Shown in pieces: positions 26,211 to 35,870 of a stretch of DNA of 64,000 nucleotides. The stretch is from Erwinia sp050410775 (lineage in GTDB: Bacteria > Pseudomonadota > Gammaproteobacteria > Enterobacterales > Enterobacteriaceae), in the NCBI RefSeq assembly GCF_050410775.1, contig NZ_CP191229.1; one strand, 5' to 3'. Under the pieces are notes generated by a model. The model did not search any database and had not been told where the DNA came from. It saw nothing but the letters and a program-made list of their open reading frames with translations. The position numbers and the translations under genes are program-made. Position 1 is the first letter of the stretch. Each line of letters opens with the position of its first letter.

Positions 26211-26540
26211 GTGCATATCACCAATACGCCGTTCGGCACCACGAACTGGCAAGAGATCGCGCCAGAGGTTCATCCGGGGGAACAGGGATTTGCCACATGG
26301 AAAACCGCTGTTTTTAACGATATCCGGGTAAGAATGGTGGAATATTCTCCGGGCTATCTGGCTGACCACTGGTGTCATAAGGGCCATATTTTGCTCTGCC
26401 TGGAGGGTGAGCTGCGCTGTGAGCTGGATGATGGGCGCATTTTTACCCTCACGCCCGGCATCAGCTATCAGGTGGCTGACAATGCGGAAGCGCATCGCTC
26501 TTCGACCATCACTGGGGCAAAGTTGTTTATCGTTGATTAG
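26211..26540 (+). CDS. DHCW-motif cupin protein
   Basis: A 109-residue cupin starting at GTG 26211, with AAGG 8 bases upstream. The longer frame from 26034 has no family features in its first part. It carries the motif ADHWCHKGHILLCLEGEL (about residues 46-63), which holds the histidines of a cupin metal site, and a second cupin motif with PGISYQVADNAEAHRS (about 79-94). These small cupins are often annotated as DHCW-motif proteins of unknown role. It stands alone upstream of crtZ, and I see no link to carotenoid synthesis. Confidence 0.8.
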   Translation: MHITNTPFGTTNWQEIAPEVHPGEQGFATWKTAVFNDIRVRMVEYSPGYLADHWCHKGHILLCLEGELRCELDDGRIFTLTPGISYQVADNAEAHRSSTITGAKLFIVD

Positions 26541-26660
26541 CCAAAAGCGGCGACCGCCGCCGGGCACGGCGGCGCCTGAGCGGCTATTTGGATAATCTTC
26601 AGCCAAAGCGGTTTTTATCCGTTAAGCTTAAAAATCATCATCATGGAAAAGTGCGGAACT

Positions 26661-27194
26661 ATGCTCTGGCTGTATAACACTCTCATCGTGCTGTTTACCG
26701 TTTTTATCATGGAAATTGTGGCGGCGCTGGCCCACAAATATATTATGCACAGCTGGGGATGGGGCTGGCACCATTCCCACCATGAACCGCATAAGGGGAG
26801 CTTTGAGTTAAACGATCTCTATGCGGTGGTTTTTGCCGGTCTGGCGATTGCCCTGATCTATTTCGGCTCGGTAGGGTACTGGCCGCTACAGTGGATCGGG
26901 GCCGGTATGACGACCTACGGCGCGCTCTATTTTATCGTGCATGATGGCCTGGTGCATCAGCGCTGGCCCTTCCGCTATATTCCCCGCAAAGGCTATCTGA
27001 AGCGCCTCTATATGGCCCACCGGCTGCACCATGCGGTCAGGGGGAAGGAGGGCTGCGTGTCGTTCGGTTTCCTCTACGCGCCGCCGCTGACGAAACTGCA
27101 AAAAACGCTGCGTCAGCGGCACGGCAGACCGGTTAGCGGGGACGCTGCCACAGCCCGGCAGGACGGGGAGTCGGCCGGGCAAAGCGGGAAGTAA
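26661..27194 (+). CDS. crtZ: CrtZ, beta-carotene hydroxylase
   Basis: A 177-residue membrane di-iron hydroxylase that adds 3- and 3'-hydroxyls to beta-carotene, giving zeaxanthin. The histidine motifs HKYIMH, HHSHHEPH, HDGLVHQRWPF and HRLHHAVRGKEG are all present. The ATG at 26661 gives the family N-terminus MLWLYNTLIV. The in-frame ATG at 26643 would add six residues. The gene is convergent with crtB and its 3' end overlaps the crtB 3' end by 62 bases. The last 35 residues, encoded by the overlap, are poor in conserved sites. Confidence 0.95.
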   Translation: MLWLYNTLIVLFTVFIMEIVAALAHKYIMHSWGWGWHHSHHEPHKGSFELNDLYAVVFAGLAIALIYFGSVGYWPLQWIGAGMTTYGALYFIVHDGLVHQRWPFRYIPRKGYLKRLYMAHRLHHAVRGKEGCVSFGFLYAPPLTKLQKTLRQRHGRPVSGDAATARQDGESAGQSGK

Positions 27195-28056
27195 CCGCAA
27201 GGCCTGCGCCGGACATCAGCAGCCCCAGCTTTTCAGCCTTGCTGGTGCCCTGACGACTATCCCAGGCTTTTTCACCGGCGCGATCCACCTTGACGCCAAT
27301 TTCACGGTATACGCCGCGCGCGGTGGCAATCGCCCAGGCCGAGCGCAGCGGCAGACCCGCCAGCCCGGCACGTGCCGAGGCATAATAAGGCTCCGCTTCG
27401 GCCACCAGCCTGGCAGCCAGCCTCGCCAGCGCGGCGCGGTTGGCCGGAAGGGCGTAATTCTGCAAGGTCAGCCCTGCCTGCGCCAGCCAGTCGGCAGGCA
27501 GATAGCAGCGTCCCGCCTGCGCATCCTCAACGATATCGCGGGCGATATTGGTCAGCTGGAACGCCAGCCCCAGATCGCAGGCGCGATCCAGCACCGCCTC
27601 ATCGCGAACCCCCATAACCTGCGCCATCATCAGCCCTACCACGCCTGCAACGTGATAGCAGTAGCGCAGGGTGTCGTCAAAAGTGAGGTAGCGCTCATCG
27701 CGGACGTCCATGGCATAACCTTCAAGATGATCGAACGCCAGCCGCTCAGGGATGGCGCTGGCGAGAGCCACTTCCTGAAACGCGGCAAAGGCGGGCTGCG
27801 TCATCGTCGCACCCTGGAAAGCCTGATGGGTCAGACTGCGTAGCTGTTCCAGCCGCGCTTCCGGCGATCCTTCAGCTGTCGGTGCGGTAAAGCCCATCTC
27901 CTGACCATCAATGACGTCGTCGCAGTGCCGGCACCAGGCGTAGAGCATCAGCGCGCCGCGCCGCGTTCTGGCATCGAACAGTTTCGAGGCGGTGGCGAAG
28001 CTTTTCGACCCTACCGCGATGGTTTGCGTAGCGTGATCCATCAGCGGCTGATTCAT
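27133..28056 (-). CDS. crtB: CrtB, phytoene synthase
   Basis: A 307-residue squalene/phytoene synthase that condenses two geranylgeranyl diphosphates to 15-cis-phytoene. Both aspartate motifs are visible, CRHCDDVIDGQE (about residues 42-53) and LTNIARDIVEDA (about 170-181), with the YCYHVAGVVGLMM motif between (about 131-143). It is the last gene of the crtE-idi-X-Y-I-B operon, its ATG overlapping the crtI stop by 4 bases. The 3' end overlaps convergent crtZ. Confidence 0.96.
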   Translation of the reverse strand: MNQPLMDHATQTIAVGSKSFATASKLFDARTRRGALMLYAWCRHCDDVIDGQEMGFTAPTAEGSPEARLEQLRSLTHQAFQGATMTQPAFAAFQEVALASAIPERLAFDHLEGYAMDVRDERYLTFDDTLRYCYHVAGVVGLMMAQVMGVRDEAVLDRACDLGLAFQLTNIARDIVEDAQAGRCYLPADWLAQAGLTLQNYALPANRAALARLAARLVAEAEPYYASARAGLAGLPLRSAWAIATARGVYREIGVKVDRAGEKAWDSRQGTSKAEKLGLLMSGAGLAVTSRFARPTPRPAGLWQRPR

Positions 28057-29534
28057 CGGGCCAGATCCTCCAGCATCAGACCGGCGGTCGCTTTGGCGGA
28101 GCCGATCACGCCGGGCACCCCTGCGCCGGGATGCGTACCGGCGCCGACCAGGTAGAGATTCTCAATCTGACTGTCGCGATTGTGAGGCCGGAACCAGGCG
28201 CTCTGGGTCAGAATGGGCTCGACGGAAAAGGCCGATCCCTGATGGGCACCCAGCTCGTCGCGGAAATCAAACGGCGTAAAAATGCGGTGGGTGACCAGCT
28301 GTTCGCGCAGGCCGGGCATATAGTGCTTTTCCAGATAGTCGAAAATACGATCGCGCAGACGGGGCCCCTCTTTTTCCCAGTCGAGATTAGCCGTGCCCAG
28401 GTGGGGAACCGGGGCCAGTACGTAATAGCTGCCGCAGCCTTCCGGCGCGAGCGAGGGATCGGTGAGGCAGGGCGCATGAAGATAGAGTGAAAAATCCTCT
28501 GCCAGCGTATCGCGATTGAAGATATCGTCGATCAGCTCTTTATAGCGCGGGCCGAAGCACACCGTGTGATGGGCCAGCTGGCTGTGGTGATGGTTGAGGC
28601 CAAAATAGATAACGAACAGCGAGTTGCTCATACGCTTGCGCTTCAGCGAGGCCGCACGGGAGCGGCCACGCGCATGGTCAGCGAGCAGTTTGTCGTAGGT
28701 ATGCACCACGTCAGCATTGGAGGCCACGGCGGGGGTGTCGAAGCGGCGGCCATCGGCGAGCTGTACCGCTGAAATCCTGTCACCCTGCGTTTCCAGCTTG
28801 CTGACGCTGGCGTTCAGCTCTATTTCGCCGCCCAGGTCTTCAAAAAACTTCACCATTCCCTGCACCAGCGCCCCGGTTCCGCCGCGCGGAAACCAGACGC
28901 CCCATTCCCGCTCCAGCGCATGGATCAGCGTATAGATGGAGGAGGTGCTGAACGGATTGCCGCCCACCAGCAGCGAATGGAAGGAAAACGCCTGGCGGAG
29001 ATGCTCCTCTTCGATAAAGGATGACACCATACTGTAAACGCTGCGCCAGGCCTGAAGGCGTGCCAGCTGAGGGCCAGCCCGCAGCATATCGCGGAACGAC
29101 AGAAAGGGAACGGTGCCGAGCTTCAGATAGCCTTCTTTAAAGACGGCACGCGAATAGTCGAGAAAACGCTGATAGCCCGCCACGTCAGCGGGATTGAAAC
29201 GGGCAATCTGCGCCTCCAGGTTCGGCTGATCGTTGTCATAATCCAGCACCTTGCCAGACTCCCAGCAGAGCCGGTAAAACGGCTTCACCGGCATCAGCTC
29301 CACGTAATCTTCCAGACGTTTTCCCGCCAGGGTAAACAGCTCTTCAATCGCGGTCGGATCGGTGATGACTGTCGGACCGGCATCAAACGTGAAACCCTTG
29401 TCCTGATAAACGTAAGCGCGGCCGCCGGGCTTGTCGCGCCCCTCAAGCAGTCGTGTGGGAATGCCGGAGGCCTGAAGCCGGATGGCTAACGCCAGCCCGC
29501 CGAAACCGGCGCCAATTACAATCGTTCTGTTCAT
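28053..29534 (-). CDS. crtI: CrtI, phytoene desaturase
   Basis: A 493-residue FAD-dependent desaturase taking phytoene to lycopene in four steps. The N-terminus has the dinucleotide fold VIGAGFGGLALAIRL (about residues 5-19), and the C-terminus has the carotenoid-desaturase block YLVGAGTHPGAGVPGVIGSAKATAGLML (about 460-487). The length is normal. Its start overlaps the crtY stop by one base (TAATG). It is a peripheral membrane enzyme by family. Confidence 0.96.
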   Translation of the reverse strand: MNRTIVIGAGFGGLALAIRLQASGIPTRLLEGRDKPGGRAYVYQDKGFTFDAGPTVITDPTAIEELFTLAGKRLEDYVELMPVKPFYRLCWESGKVLDYDNDQPNLEAQIARFNPADVAGYQRFLDYSRAVFKEGYLKLGTVPFLSFRDMLRAGPQLARLQAWRSVYSMVSSFIEEEHLRQAFSFHSLLVGGNPFSTSSIYTLIHALEREWGVWFPRGGTGALVQGMVKFFEDLGGEIELNASVSKLETQGDRISAVQLADGRRFDTPAVASNADVVHTYDKLLADHARGRSRAASLKRKRMSNSLFVIYFGLNHHHSQLAHHTVCFGPRYKELIDDIFNRDTLAEDFSLYLHAPCLTDPSLAPEGCGSYYVLAPVPHLGTANLDWEKEGPRLRDRIFDYLEKHYMPGLREQLVTHRIFTPFDFRDELGAHQGSAFSVEPILTQSAWFRPHNRDSQIENLYLVGAGTHPGAGVPGVIGSAKATAGLMLEDLAR

Positions 29535-30700
29535 TAATAGGCTCGCAGCCGGGGAGTGTGCTTGAGCACGGCCCGCAGGGCTTCGCCAACCGGAACCGGC
29601 GGCTTGCCTGTGAGTATCCGTGCCATATCGGTCAGCGTCGGATGACCGGCATAAAACCGGGCGATCAGCCCGTCATCCAGACGGTAGAAACGTTGCATAA
29701 CCTGCCAGCGTCGGGCGGGCGGGCCTGCCAGAAACAGCATCCGGTTCAGCAGACGGAAGAAACGCTGCCGCTGCCACTGCCGCAGGGCGAACTGCCGGAT
29801 AAGGGCGGAGAGCGCCGCAGCGTTGGGCAGGGGCTGAGCGGCAAGCCGATCGGCCAGCGCCACGGCCAGCGGCAGGGAATACCCGGTCGTGGGGTGAAAA
29901 AGTCCGGCGCGCATGCCGCTGCATGGCTGGCCTTCCCTCTGCTGCCAGAAAGCCTGAGGATCGCCCGCCAGCGTAATAGGCAAGTTACCCTGCTCTTCCC
30001 GCAGTAATGCTTTCAGCGCCATGCCTTTACTCGCGGCGTAGTCGGCAATGCGGCTGCGCGCGTCGTCCGGATTCAGCGCCGCACTGTCTATATAGTGAGT
30101 ATCCTCAATCAGCACGCGATCGTCGGTAAGGGGGAGCGTATAGACGAAGCGGTATCCCGCAAGCTGATCGACCGTGGCGTCCATCAGTATAGGGCGGGTC
30201 AGGCCATGCGGGCGCGCCAGCTGCCACTCCTGGCCGAGAAAGGACTGAAAGCCAGCCTGAAGATGCGGGCTGGGCTGATAGCCACGTCCGTCCAGCACAG
30301 CCCGCGCAGTATGGACCTCGCCGCCGGTAAGCGTCACTTGCTCCGGCGTAAGGGCGCTGATTTCAGCGTTCGTCTGAAGATGCAGGCCTGGCAGGGCGCT
30401 AACGATCGCGGCAAACCGTTCCGAGGTCACCGTCAGGTAGCCGCCATCCAGCGTGCGGCTAAACTGGGGGAACTGTACTTCATATCCCTCCCAGCGATGC
30501 ACCACCAGAGGCGCAATCCAGTCATGCTGTTCGGGCGTTAAATCGTGCTGATGAAATGACCAGGTATGATTGCCGCCGGGCTGCGAACCGCCTTCCAGCA
30601 TCAGAATTTTCAGGGCGGGCTGGCGCTGGAGCAGGCGCAGGGCGATCAGGCCGTTCGCCAGCCCGCCGCCTGCCAGGATCAAATCCCATTTTTTCACCAT
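29534..30700 (-). CDS. crtY: CrtY, lycopene beta-cyclase
   Basis: A 388-residue FAD-binding cyclase that closes both ends of lycopene to form beta-carotene. The N-terminal flavin motif LILAGGGLANGLIALRL (about residues 8-24), the FVYTLPLTDDRVLIEDTHY block (about 174-192) and FHPTTGYSLPLAV (about 271-283) mark the bacterial CrtY type. The start overlaps crtX by 7 bases. It lies third before the end of the crt operon. Confidence 0.95.
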   Translation of the reverse strand: MVKKWDLILAGGGLANGLIALRLLQRQPALKILMLEGGSQPGGNHTWSFHQHDLTPEQHDWIAPLVVHRWEGYEVQFPQFSRTLDGGYLTVTSERFAAIVSALPGLHLQTNAEISALTPEQVTLTGGEVHTARAVLDGRGYQPSPHLQAGFQSFLGQEWQLARPHGLTRPILMDATVDQLAGYRFVYTLPLTDDRVLIEDTHYIDSAALNPDDARSRIADYAASKGMALKALLREEQGNLPITLAGDPQAFWQQREGQPCSGMRAGLFHPTTGYSLPLAVALADRLAAQPLPNAAALSALIRQFALRQWQRQRFFRLLNRMLFLAGPPARRWQVMQRFYRLDDGLIARFYAGHPTLTDMARILTGKPPVPVGEALRAVLKHTPRLRAY

Positions 30701-31971
30701 GCACTCCCCGCCAGCATCTGTGTGGATGATCCCAGTGCCTGTTCAACAATATCTGCTGCCCTGACCGTTCCGCCCGCTTTTTTAAGCTGAGCCTGAACGG
30801 CGCCCAGCCGCAGCCGGTAACTTTCATCCTCAAGGAGTTCATTGAGATTCCGCGCCAGGGTGTCGCTGCGGCAAAAGCGCGATACCCGGCGGCCAATGCC
30901 GCTCCAGGCAACGCGGGCCGCCACGCCGGGCTGATCGAAAGCGATCGGCACCGCCAGCACGGGGGTCAGACTGGCGACCGCGTCAGCGACGGTATTCAGC
31001 CCGCCGTGGGTAATAACCGCCTGCGCCTGCTGAAGCACGGCGGGCTGATCGGCGAAATCCGTCACCCATGTTGCTCCACTGGCCTTTAACGTTTCGCACT
31101 GGGCGGCGCTAAGGCCGCCGCAGTGGGCGATAAGTAGCTGGACACCCAGCGTCTGACAGGCGCGGGCGATGGTTTTGAATAACCGGAAGCGGTGTCCCTG
31201 CAAGGTACCCAGCGATGCGAAAACAAAAGGGGTATCCGGCGAGACGGGCCAGGTTTTGCCTCCCGCGGCCATGGCCGGACGAAGCGGGCCTACCGCATGA
31301 TAGCCCGGCGGTAACGCCCGCCGTGGGAAATCCAGCGCGGGCAGTGTCTGGCTGATCTGCGCAAGGGGTGAAAGACATTCGTGCAGGCCCTGCCGCGCAG
31401 GAAGACCAAAGGCGCGCGCATGGCGGTTGATCACCCGGTTATGCCCACGCATCATCCAGTCATAGATCCGCTGGCTGGTGGCATAACGCTTCAGCGCCCG
31501 CGCATCGGTGGCGTACTGAAAAGGCATCACCGGCAGCGGCAGGCCCGGCTCCCGGTTAACCGGCAGGGCGCAGGCGACCGAGACGAAAGGCAGTCCGAGC
31601 GCATCGGCCACCAGCGCGCCGGCGGGCTCCATTTGATCGACAATCAGGCCATCGACGCCCAGCTTTTCCAGCGCGGCGGGCAACGTCTTACAGAGCATAT
31701 CGGTATTACGCGCCATATCCTCGATCAGGCTGAGCACCGAGAGTCCGCCAGGGCTGGCCGTCAGGCTCAGCGTGCGGGCGAGCGTGCCGGGCGGGTGCGA
31801 CACCTCGCCAACGGGCAGAAAACCGATATGCGGATCGTTCAGTAGCGTTCGGGCGTCGGGCTGCTGAATAAAGGTAATGCGGTGACCGCGCGCCATCAGC
31901 GTCTGGGCCAGCGCCTGAAGCGCCCGCTGATGGCTGAAAAGCGGGGGCGCGATAACGGCATAATGGCTCAT
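30694..31971 (-). CDS. crtX: CrtX, zeaxanthin glucosyltransferase
   Basis: A 425-residue GT1-family enzyme that glucosylates zeaxanthin hydroxyls with UDP-glucose. The N-terminus (HYAVIAPPLFSHQRALQALA) and the C-terminal donor-binding signature WVTDFADQPAVLQQAQAVITHGGLNTVADAV (about residues 300-330) are clear. Its presence means the end pigment is probably zeaxanthin mono- and diglucoside. The start overlaps the idi stop by 4 bases. No frame damage is seen. Confidence 0.95.
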   Translation of the reverse strand: MSHYAVIAPPLFSHQRALQALAQTLMARGHRITFIQQPDARTLLNDPHIGFLPVGEVSHPPGTLARTLSLTASPGGLSVLSLIEDMARNTDMLCKTLPAALEKLGVDGLIVDQMEPAGALVADALGLPFVSVACALPVNREPGLPLPVMPFQYATDARALKRYATSQRIYDWMMRGHNRVINRHARAFGLPARQGLHECLSPLAQISQTLPALDFPRRALPPGYHAVGPLRPAMAAGGKTWPVSPDTPFVFASLGTLQGHRFRLFKTIARACQTLGVQLLIAHCGGLSAAQCETLKASGATWVTDFADQPAVLQQAQAVITHGGLNTVADAVASLTPVLAVPIAFDQPGVAARVAWSGIGRRVSRFCRSDTLARNLNELLEDESYRLRLGAVQAQLKKAGGTVRAADIVEQALGSSTQMLAGSAW

Positions 31972-33011
31972 GGTTCACTTCCGGCATAGCGCAGGGGAGC
32001 CTCGCGCAGCGCGCGAAAACTGGCGCTGCCGGTGCAGAAGCAGGCCGTTCTCAGCTGATCGATAACGATCTGAAAACGTTCCATTACCGCTTCGCCGGAG
32101 ACGCTGGCGCTGGGCAGGATGGCCGCGGCCAGCCCGGCCAGGTCAGCCCCCAGCGCAATCGCCTTCGCCACGTCTATGCCGTCGGCGATGCCGCCGGAGG
32201 CGATCAGGGGCATGTCCGGCAGGCGCTGACGGATATCCCGCAGCGCGACCGATGTGGGGATCCCCCAGTCGGCAAAGGCCATGGCCACGGCGCGGGCGTG
32301 GGGGGTAGCGGCACGTTCACCTTCCACCGCTGCCCAACTGGTGCCGCCCGCGCCCGCCACATCCAGCATGGCGACGCCGGCGTCGGCCAGGCGCTGTGCC
32401 ACCTCCGGCGAAAGGCCCGCGCCTACTTCTTTCACCACCACGGGAACGTCCAGCGCGTTCACCAGGCGGGCGAGGGCAACGGTAATGCCCAGCCAGTTGC
32501 GGTCACCGCCGGTCTGGAGCACTTCCTGTAGCGGATTAAGATGCACAATCAAGGCGTCGGCGCCGATCATATCGACGGCCCGGCGCGCATAGTCCAGCCC
32601 GTGCGGCTGGGCAATTTGCGCCGCGCCCAGGTTCGCCAGCAGCGGAATATCAGGGGCGATATCGCGCAGCTGGCGGTTCAGGCCAAAATCCACGTCGCTT
32701 TCCAGCGCCACCCGCTGCGAGCCGACACCCATCGCCAGGCCAAGCGCCTGCGCGGCGGCGGCCAGATGGCGGTTAATCTCCTCAGCGCGCCGGGCGCCGC
32801 CCGTCATGGAGCTGATCAATAGCGGCGCGCTCATCGGGCGGCCAAACAGGGAAGTGCTCAGGTCAACCGCGTCATAATCCAGCTCGGGTAAGGCGCAGTG
32901 GTCAAAGCGCCATGCAGCAAAACCCGTGCGGATATGACTGACTGCCCGCGCAGGGTTTAGCACAATATCAAGGTGATCGTTTTTTCGCTGAATCAGATCC
33001 GCGTCCTTCAT
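31968..33011 (-). CDS. fni: Type II isopentenyl-diphosphate isomerase
   Basis: A 347-residue FMN-dependent isomerase interconverting IPP and DMAPP, the supply step for carotenoids. The signatures are RKNDHLDIVL (N-terminus), SSMTGGARRAEEINRHLA (about residues 67-84), AQIAQPHGLDYARRAV, VVVKEVGAGLSPEV (about 190-203) and LIASGGIADGIDVAKAIALGAD (about 269-290). It is unrelated to the type I Idi of E. coli. Its place between crtE and crtX is typical of one lineage of Pantoea crt clusters. Confidence 0.95.
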   Translation of the reverse strand: MKDADLIQRKNDHLDIVLNPARAVSHIRTGFAAWRFDHCALPELDYDAVDLSTSLFGRPMSAPLLISSMTGGARRAEEINRHLAAAAQALGLAMGVGSQRVALESDVDFGLNRQLRDIAPDIPLLANLGAAQIAQPHGLDYARRAVDMIGADALIVHLNPLQEVLQTGGDRNWLGITVALARLVNALDVPVVVKEVGAGLSPEVAQRLADAGVAMLDVAGAGGTSWAAVEGERAATPHARAVAMAFADWGIPTSVALRDIRQRLPDMPLIASGGIADGIDVAKAIALGADLAGLAAAILPSASVSGEAVMERFQIVIDQLRTACFCTGSASFRALREAPLRYAGSEP

Positions 33012-33050
33012 TGACTCTCCACCGGGTAATTCATCTTTAATAAAAAAGCC

Positions 33051-33962
33051 TCAGCCGAACGCGGCAAGCTGCTGCTCAAACCAGCTATGCATAAAATGCC
33101 GGGTCGCCACTCCCTGATTGCAAACATAGGCGAAGTGTTGGTCAGCGCTGCTCAGATGATCGCGCAGGCGCTGATGCACAACGTCGGCGCCCAGCAGGGC
33201 GACCAGCGTCGATTTGCCCGCATCCTGATGCGGATCTTTGCCGGTGCCATCGTGGCTGTCGGCCAGGTCGTCCAGCAGCTGAAAAGCCTGCCCCAGATCC
33301 TGGGCGAAGCAGCGCAGCTTCTGGCGCACCAGCGGCGAGGCGCTGGCAGCAAGGGCCGCCATTTGCAGCGTGGCGTCAAACAGCATGCTGGTCTTGAGAT
33401 CGTTGGTTCTGGCGATAGCCGTCGGGCTGCGCCGCTCGCCGCCTTCGCTCAGATCCTGATACTGTCCCCGGACAAGCCCCTGTAAGCCGACCGCCGAGGA
33501 GAGCGCCGTCACCGCCTGCGCCCGGCAGTCGGCAGGCAGCCCCTCCGCAGAAGCGATAATTCCGAAAGCGTTACTGAGTAAGGCAACGGCCGCCAGAATC
33601 GCCACATCCTGACCAAACTGGCGGTGGATAGTCGGCCGGCCACGGCGCAGCGTGGCGTTATCCATACAGGGAATGTCATCCAGGATCAGCGAGGCGGAAT
33701 GGACCATCTCCACGGCACAGGCCAGATCGATCAGGCCAGGATGATGCTTATCACAGCCCAGGTCGTGGGCCGCCAGCAGCAGTAACAGGGGACGGATACG
33801 CTTGCCGGGAGCCAGCGTGCCTTCACGCATGGCGGCGCTGACCCGGTCGCGTTCATCACCGGAGGGCAGAAGGCGATCGAGGCGGCTGTTCAGCGCTTCG
33901 CGCAAGGCCAGCAGTTCAGTTTCCTGATTCAGGGATTTTTCTGCATTGACGGTCATGGTCAC
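33051..33962 (-). CDS. crtE: CrtE, geranylgeranyl diphosphate synthase
   Basis: A 303-residue trans-prenyltransferase making C20 geranylgeranyl diphosphate. The first aspartate-rich motif is LILDDIPCMDNA (about residues 91-102) and the second is QLLDDLADSHDG (about 230-241), with GKRIRPLLLLLAA before them. It is the first gene of the crt operon, so the operon promoter lies in 33963-34226. The gap to idi is 39 bases. The A+T-rich spot near 34125 may hold the promoter, but I see no convincing -35/-10 pair. Confidence 0.95.
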   Translation of the reverse strand: MTMTVNAEKSLNQETELLALREALNSRLDRLLPSGDERDRVSAAMREGTLAPGKRIRPLLLLLAAHDLGCDKHHPGLIDLACAVEMVHSASLILDDIPCMDNATLRRGRPTIHRQFGQDVAILAAVALLSNAFGIIASAEGLPADCRAQAVTALSSAVGLQGLVRGQYQDLSEGGERRSPTAIARTNDLKTSMLFDATLQMAALAASASPLVRQKLRCFAQDLGQAFQLLDDLADSHDGTGKDPHQDAGKSTLVALLGADVVHQRLRDHLSSADQHFAYVCNQGVATRHFMHSWFEQQLAAFG

Positions 33963-34226
33963 TCTTACTGGTTACGCTGTTGCTGTTTAAATGGTCATAA
34001 CCGGAGACGGCTCAGTGCCCGGACCTGCTTGCTGGTCAGCAACCTGGTGTGCAGCCAGAATGAGGGTTTCCGGTTAAGGGTCGAATACTAGCCACGTTAC
34101 CTGCTGCGTAAGGCCGCTATGGATAAGACTAGATGATTATCAAGAAATTGCGCCCAGGCCCGGTCAGAAAATGATGGGCGGATTATCTGATATGAACGGG
34201 CTGCGCCACCTTCACCAGGCGGCTTA

Positions 34227-34781
34227 TCATGTCAATAAAGATTTCAGCAGCGTCACTACCTGGTGTACTTCTGCGGGTGACAGCGCGCCGTCCCGGGCAA
34301 AACGCACTTTACCTTCTTTATCCAGCACGATAACGGCGGAACTTTCCGCTTTCAGCTGCCAGGCCTGGCGGACCGATCCCTGCCCATCGATAATAAACTG
34401 TGACCAGGGAGAGTGCTTTTTGCTGGTTTTGAGACTGGCGCGCACAAACAGGGCGCTGCCGGGAATGGCGTCGTCAGTATTAACAATCAGCGTGGTCTGG
34501 TAGCGATCCGCCGGAAGGCGTAAGGCCGCCAGCGCCTGCGTCAGGGGTGCATTCTGCTCTTTAGCCGATATGCGTCCGGCAAGATGCAATATCACCCGAA
34601 CTTTACCCGGCAGATGTGCGCTGTTCCACGGCTGATAGCTGAACTCTTCCTGCTGATAAGTCAGTTCGCCATTGACCGCAACGCCGACGGGCGGCACGGG
34701 CTGCCCGGTAACAAAGGTATGCGCGGAAGCAGTGGCAATCAGCATACAGGTGAGCATAAAAGCGGTGAGGCGGACGGGCAT
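34227..34781 (-). CDS. ytfJ: YtfJ-family periplasmic protein
   Basis: A 184-residue protein with a signal peptide (MPVRLTAFMLTCMLIATASA) and a thioredoxin-like fold lacking the CxxC pair. Conserved strings such as WNSAHLPGKVRVILHLAGR, TTLIVNTDDAIPGS and AESSAVIVLDKEGKV match E. coli YtfJ, also 184 residues. The function is unknown in the literature I can recall. The start ATG at 34781 has a GGAG site, and a longer frame to 34805 lacks one. The gene follows the SDR gene in the same direction, 52 bases later. Confidence 0.92.
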   Translation of the reverse strand: MPVRLTAFMLTCMLIATASAHTFVTGQPVPPVGVAVNGELTYQQEEFSYQPWNSAHLPGKVRVILHLAGRISAKEQNAPLTQALAALRLPADRYQTTLIVNTDDAIPGSALFVRASLKTSKKHSPWSQFIIDGQGSVRQAWQLKAESSAVIVLDKEGKVRFARDGALSPAEVHQVVTLLKSLLT

Positions 34782-34832
34782 GGCGTTCTCCGGAAGGCGG
34801 CACAAGGTGCCGCCGTTAAAGTCCCTGTGCGA

Positions 34833-35597
34833 TCAGGCTTGTTTGGGCTGGCCGTTTGAAGCGGTGATGCCGCCGTCAACGGGCAGGTTGACGCCTGTAA
34901 TATAGCGGGCCTCATCGCTGGCGATAAAGGCGATCGCGTCCGCGATATCTTCGGGTTGACCGGCGCGGTTCAGCGGGATCCGTTCATAAAATTTATTCAG
35001 CAATGCCTGATCTTCTTCCATATCTTTGGTCAGTTCGGTCAGGGTGAAGCCGGGGCAGATAGCGTTGACGCGAACGCCATCCTGGCCGTAGTCCATCGCC
35101 AGAGAGCGGGTGAAATTGGTCACGGCGCCTTTAGCGGCATTGTAAACGCTCATGCCCCAGTCGCCGCCCATGCCGGAAACGGAGGAGATATTGACGACGT
35201 TCCCCCGGGTTTTCAGCAGCGCAGGCATAAAGTAATGGACGCAGTGGAATACGCCGTCCAGGTCGATTTTCATCATATTGCGCCAGTCATCCAGCTCAAT
35301 CTCATGGATGCGCCCCTGGACAATAACGCCCGCATTATTGACCAGCACGTCAGCGCGGCCATATTTCTCCAGCACTTTTTCCGACAGCGCTTTAACCTGA
35401 TCCGCTTCGCCCACGTCGCAGGGCGCGATCAGATGATCGCCCGCGGAAAGGGACGCCAGCGTTTTTTCAAGTTTCTGCCGGGTGCGGCCCACCAGTACAA
35501 CAGAGGCGCCCTCGCTGGCGAAGCGCTGCGCGGTTGCTGCGCCAATACCTGAACCTGCGCCTGTCACCACCACCACTTTCTGCGTAAAACGTGCCAT
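34833..35597 (-). CDS. SDR-family oxidoreductase
   Basis: A 254-residue short-chain dehydrogenase. The cofactor motif TGAGSGIG (about residues 12-19), NNAG (about 86-89), the catalytic serine in NISSVSG and the YNAAK pair (about 151-155) are all there. The C-terminus ends ARYITGVNLPVDGGI, as in glucose-dehydrogenase-like and 3-oxoacyl-ACP-reductase-like enzymes. The start ATG at 35597 has a perfect AGGAGG. A frame to 35636 is longer but would pass through that site. The substrate is unknown. Confidence 0.92.
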   Translation of the reverse strand: MARFTQKVVVVTGAGSGIGAATAQRFASEGASVVLVGRTRQKLEKTLASLSAGDHLIAPCDVGEADQVKALSEKVLEKYGRADVLVNNAGVIVQGRIHEIELDDWRNMMKIDLDGVFHCVHYFMPALLKTRGNVVNISSVSGMGGDWGMSVYNAAKGAVTNFTRSLAMDYGQDGVRVNAICPGFTLTELTKDMEEDQALLNKFYERIPLNRAGQPEDIADAIAFIASDEARYITGVNLPVDGGITASNGQPKQA

Positions 35598-35870
35598 GTT
35601 GTCCTCCTGTTCGGGATTAATAGGTTGCAGAACCACTCTATAAACCTGGCAAACCCAGCGGGAAGCGCAAGTGTTTGCCCGGATTCAGAAACTTCCTGAA
35701 GGGCGTTTGCAGCAAAAAGCGGCAGCGCGGCATTTATTCGCTTCACTGCCCGTTGCGTGCGCCGTTTGCCGGAGAAAGGCGCGGGCGCGGGTTGCCTGAT
35801 CGTCAGGGATACAGCTACTGTTTAGGCTTAAAGTGAGTTTTTCCCGCTACCATCGCGACAGGGAACCGTC

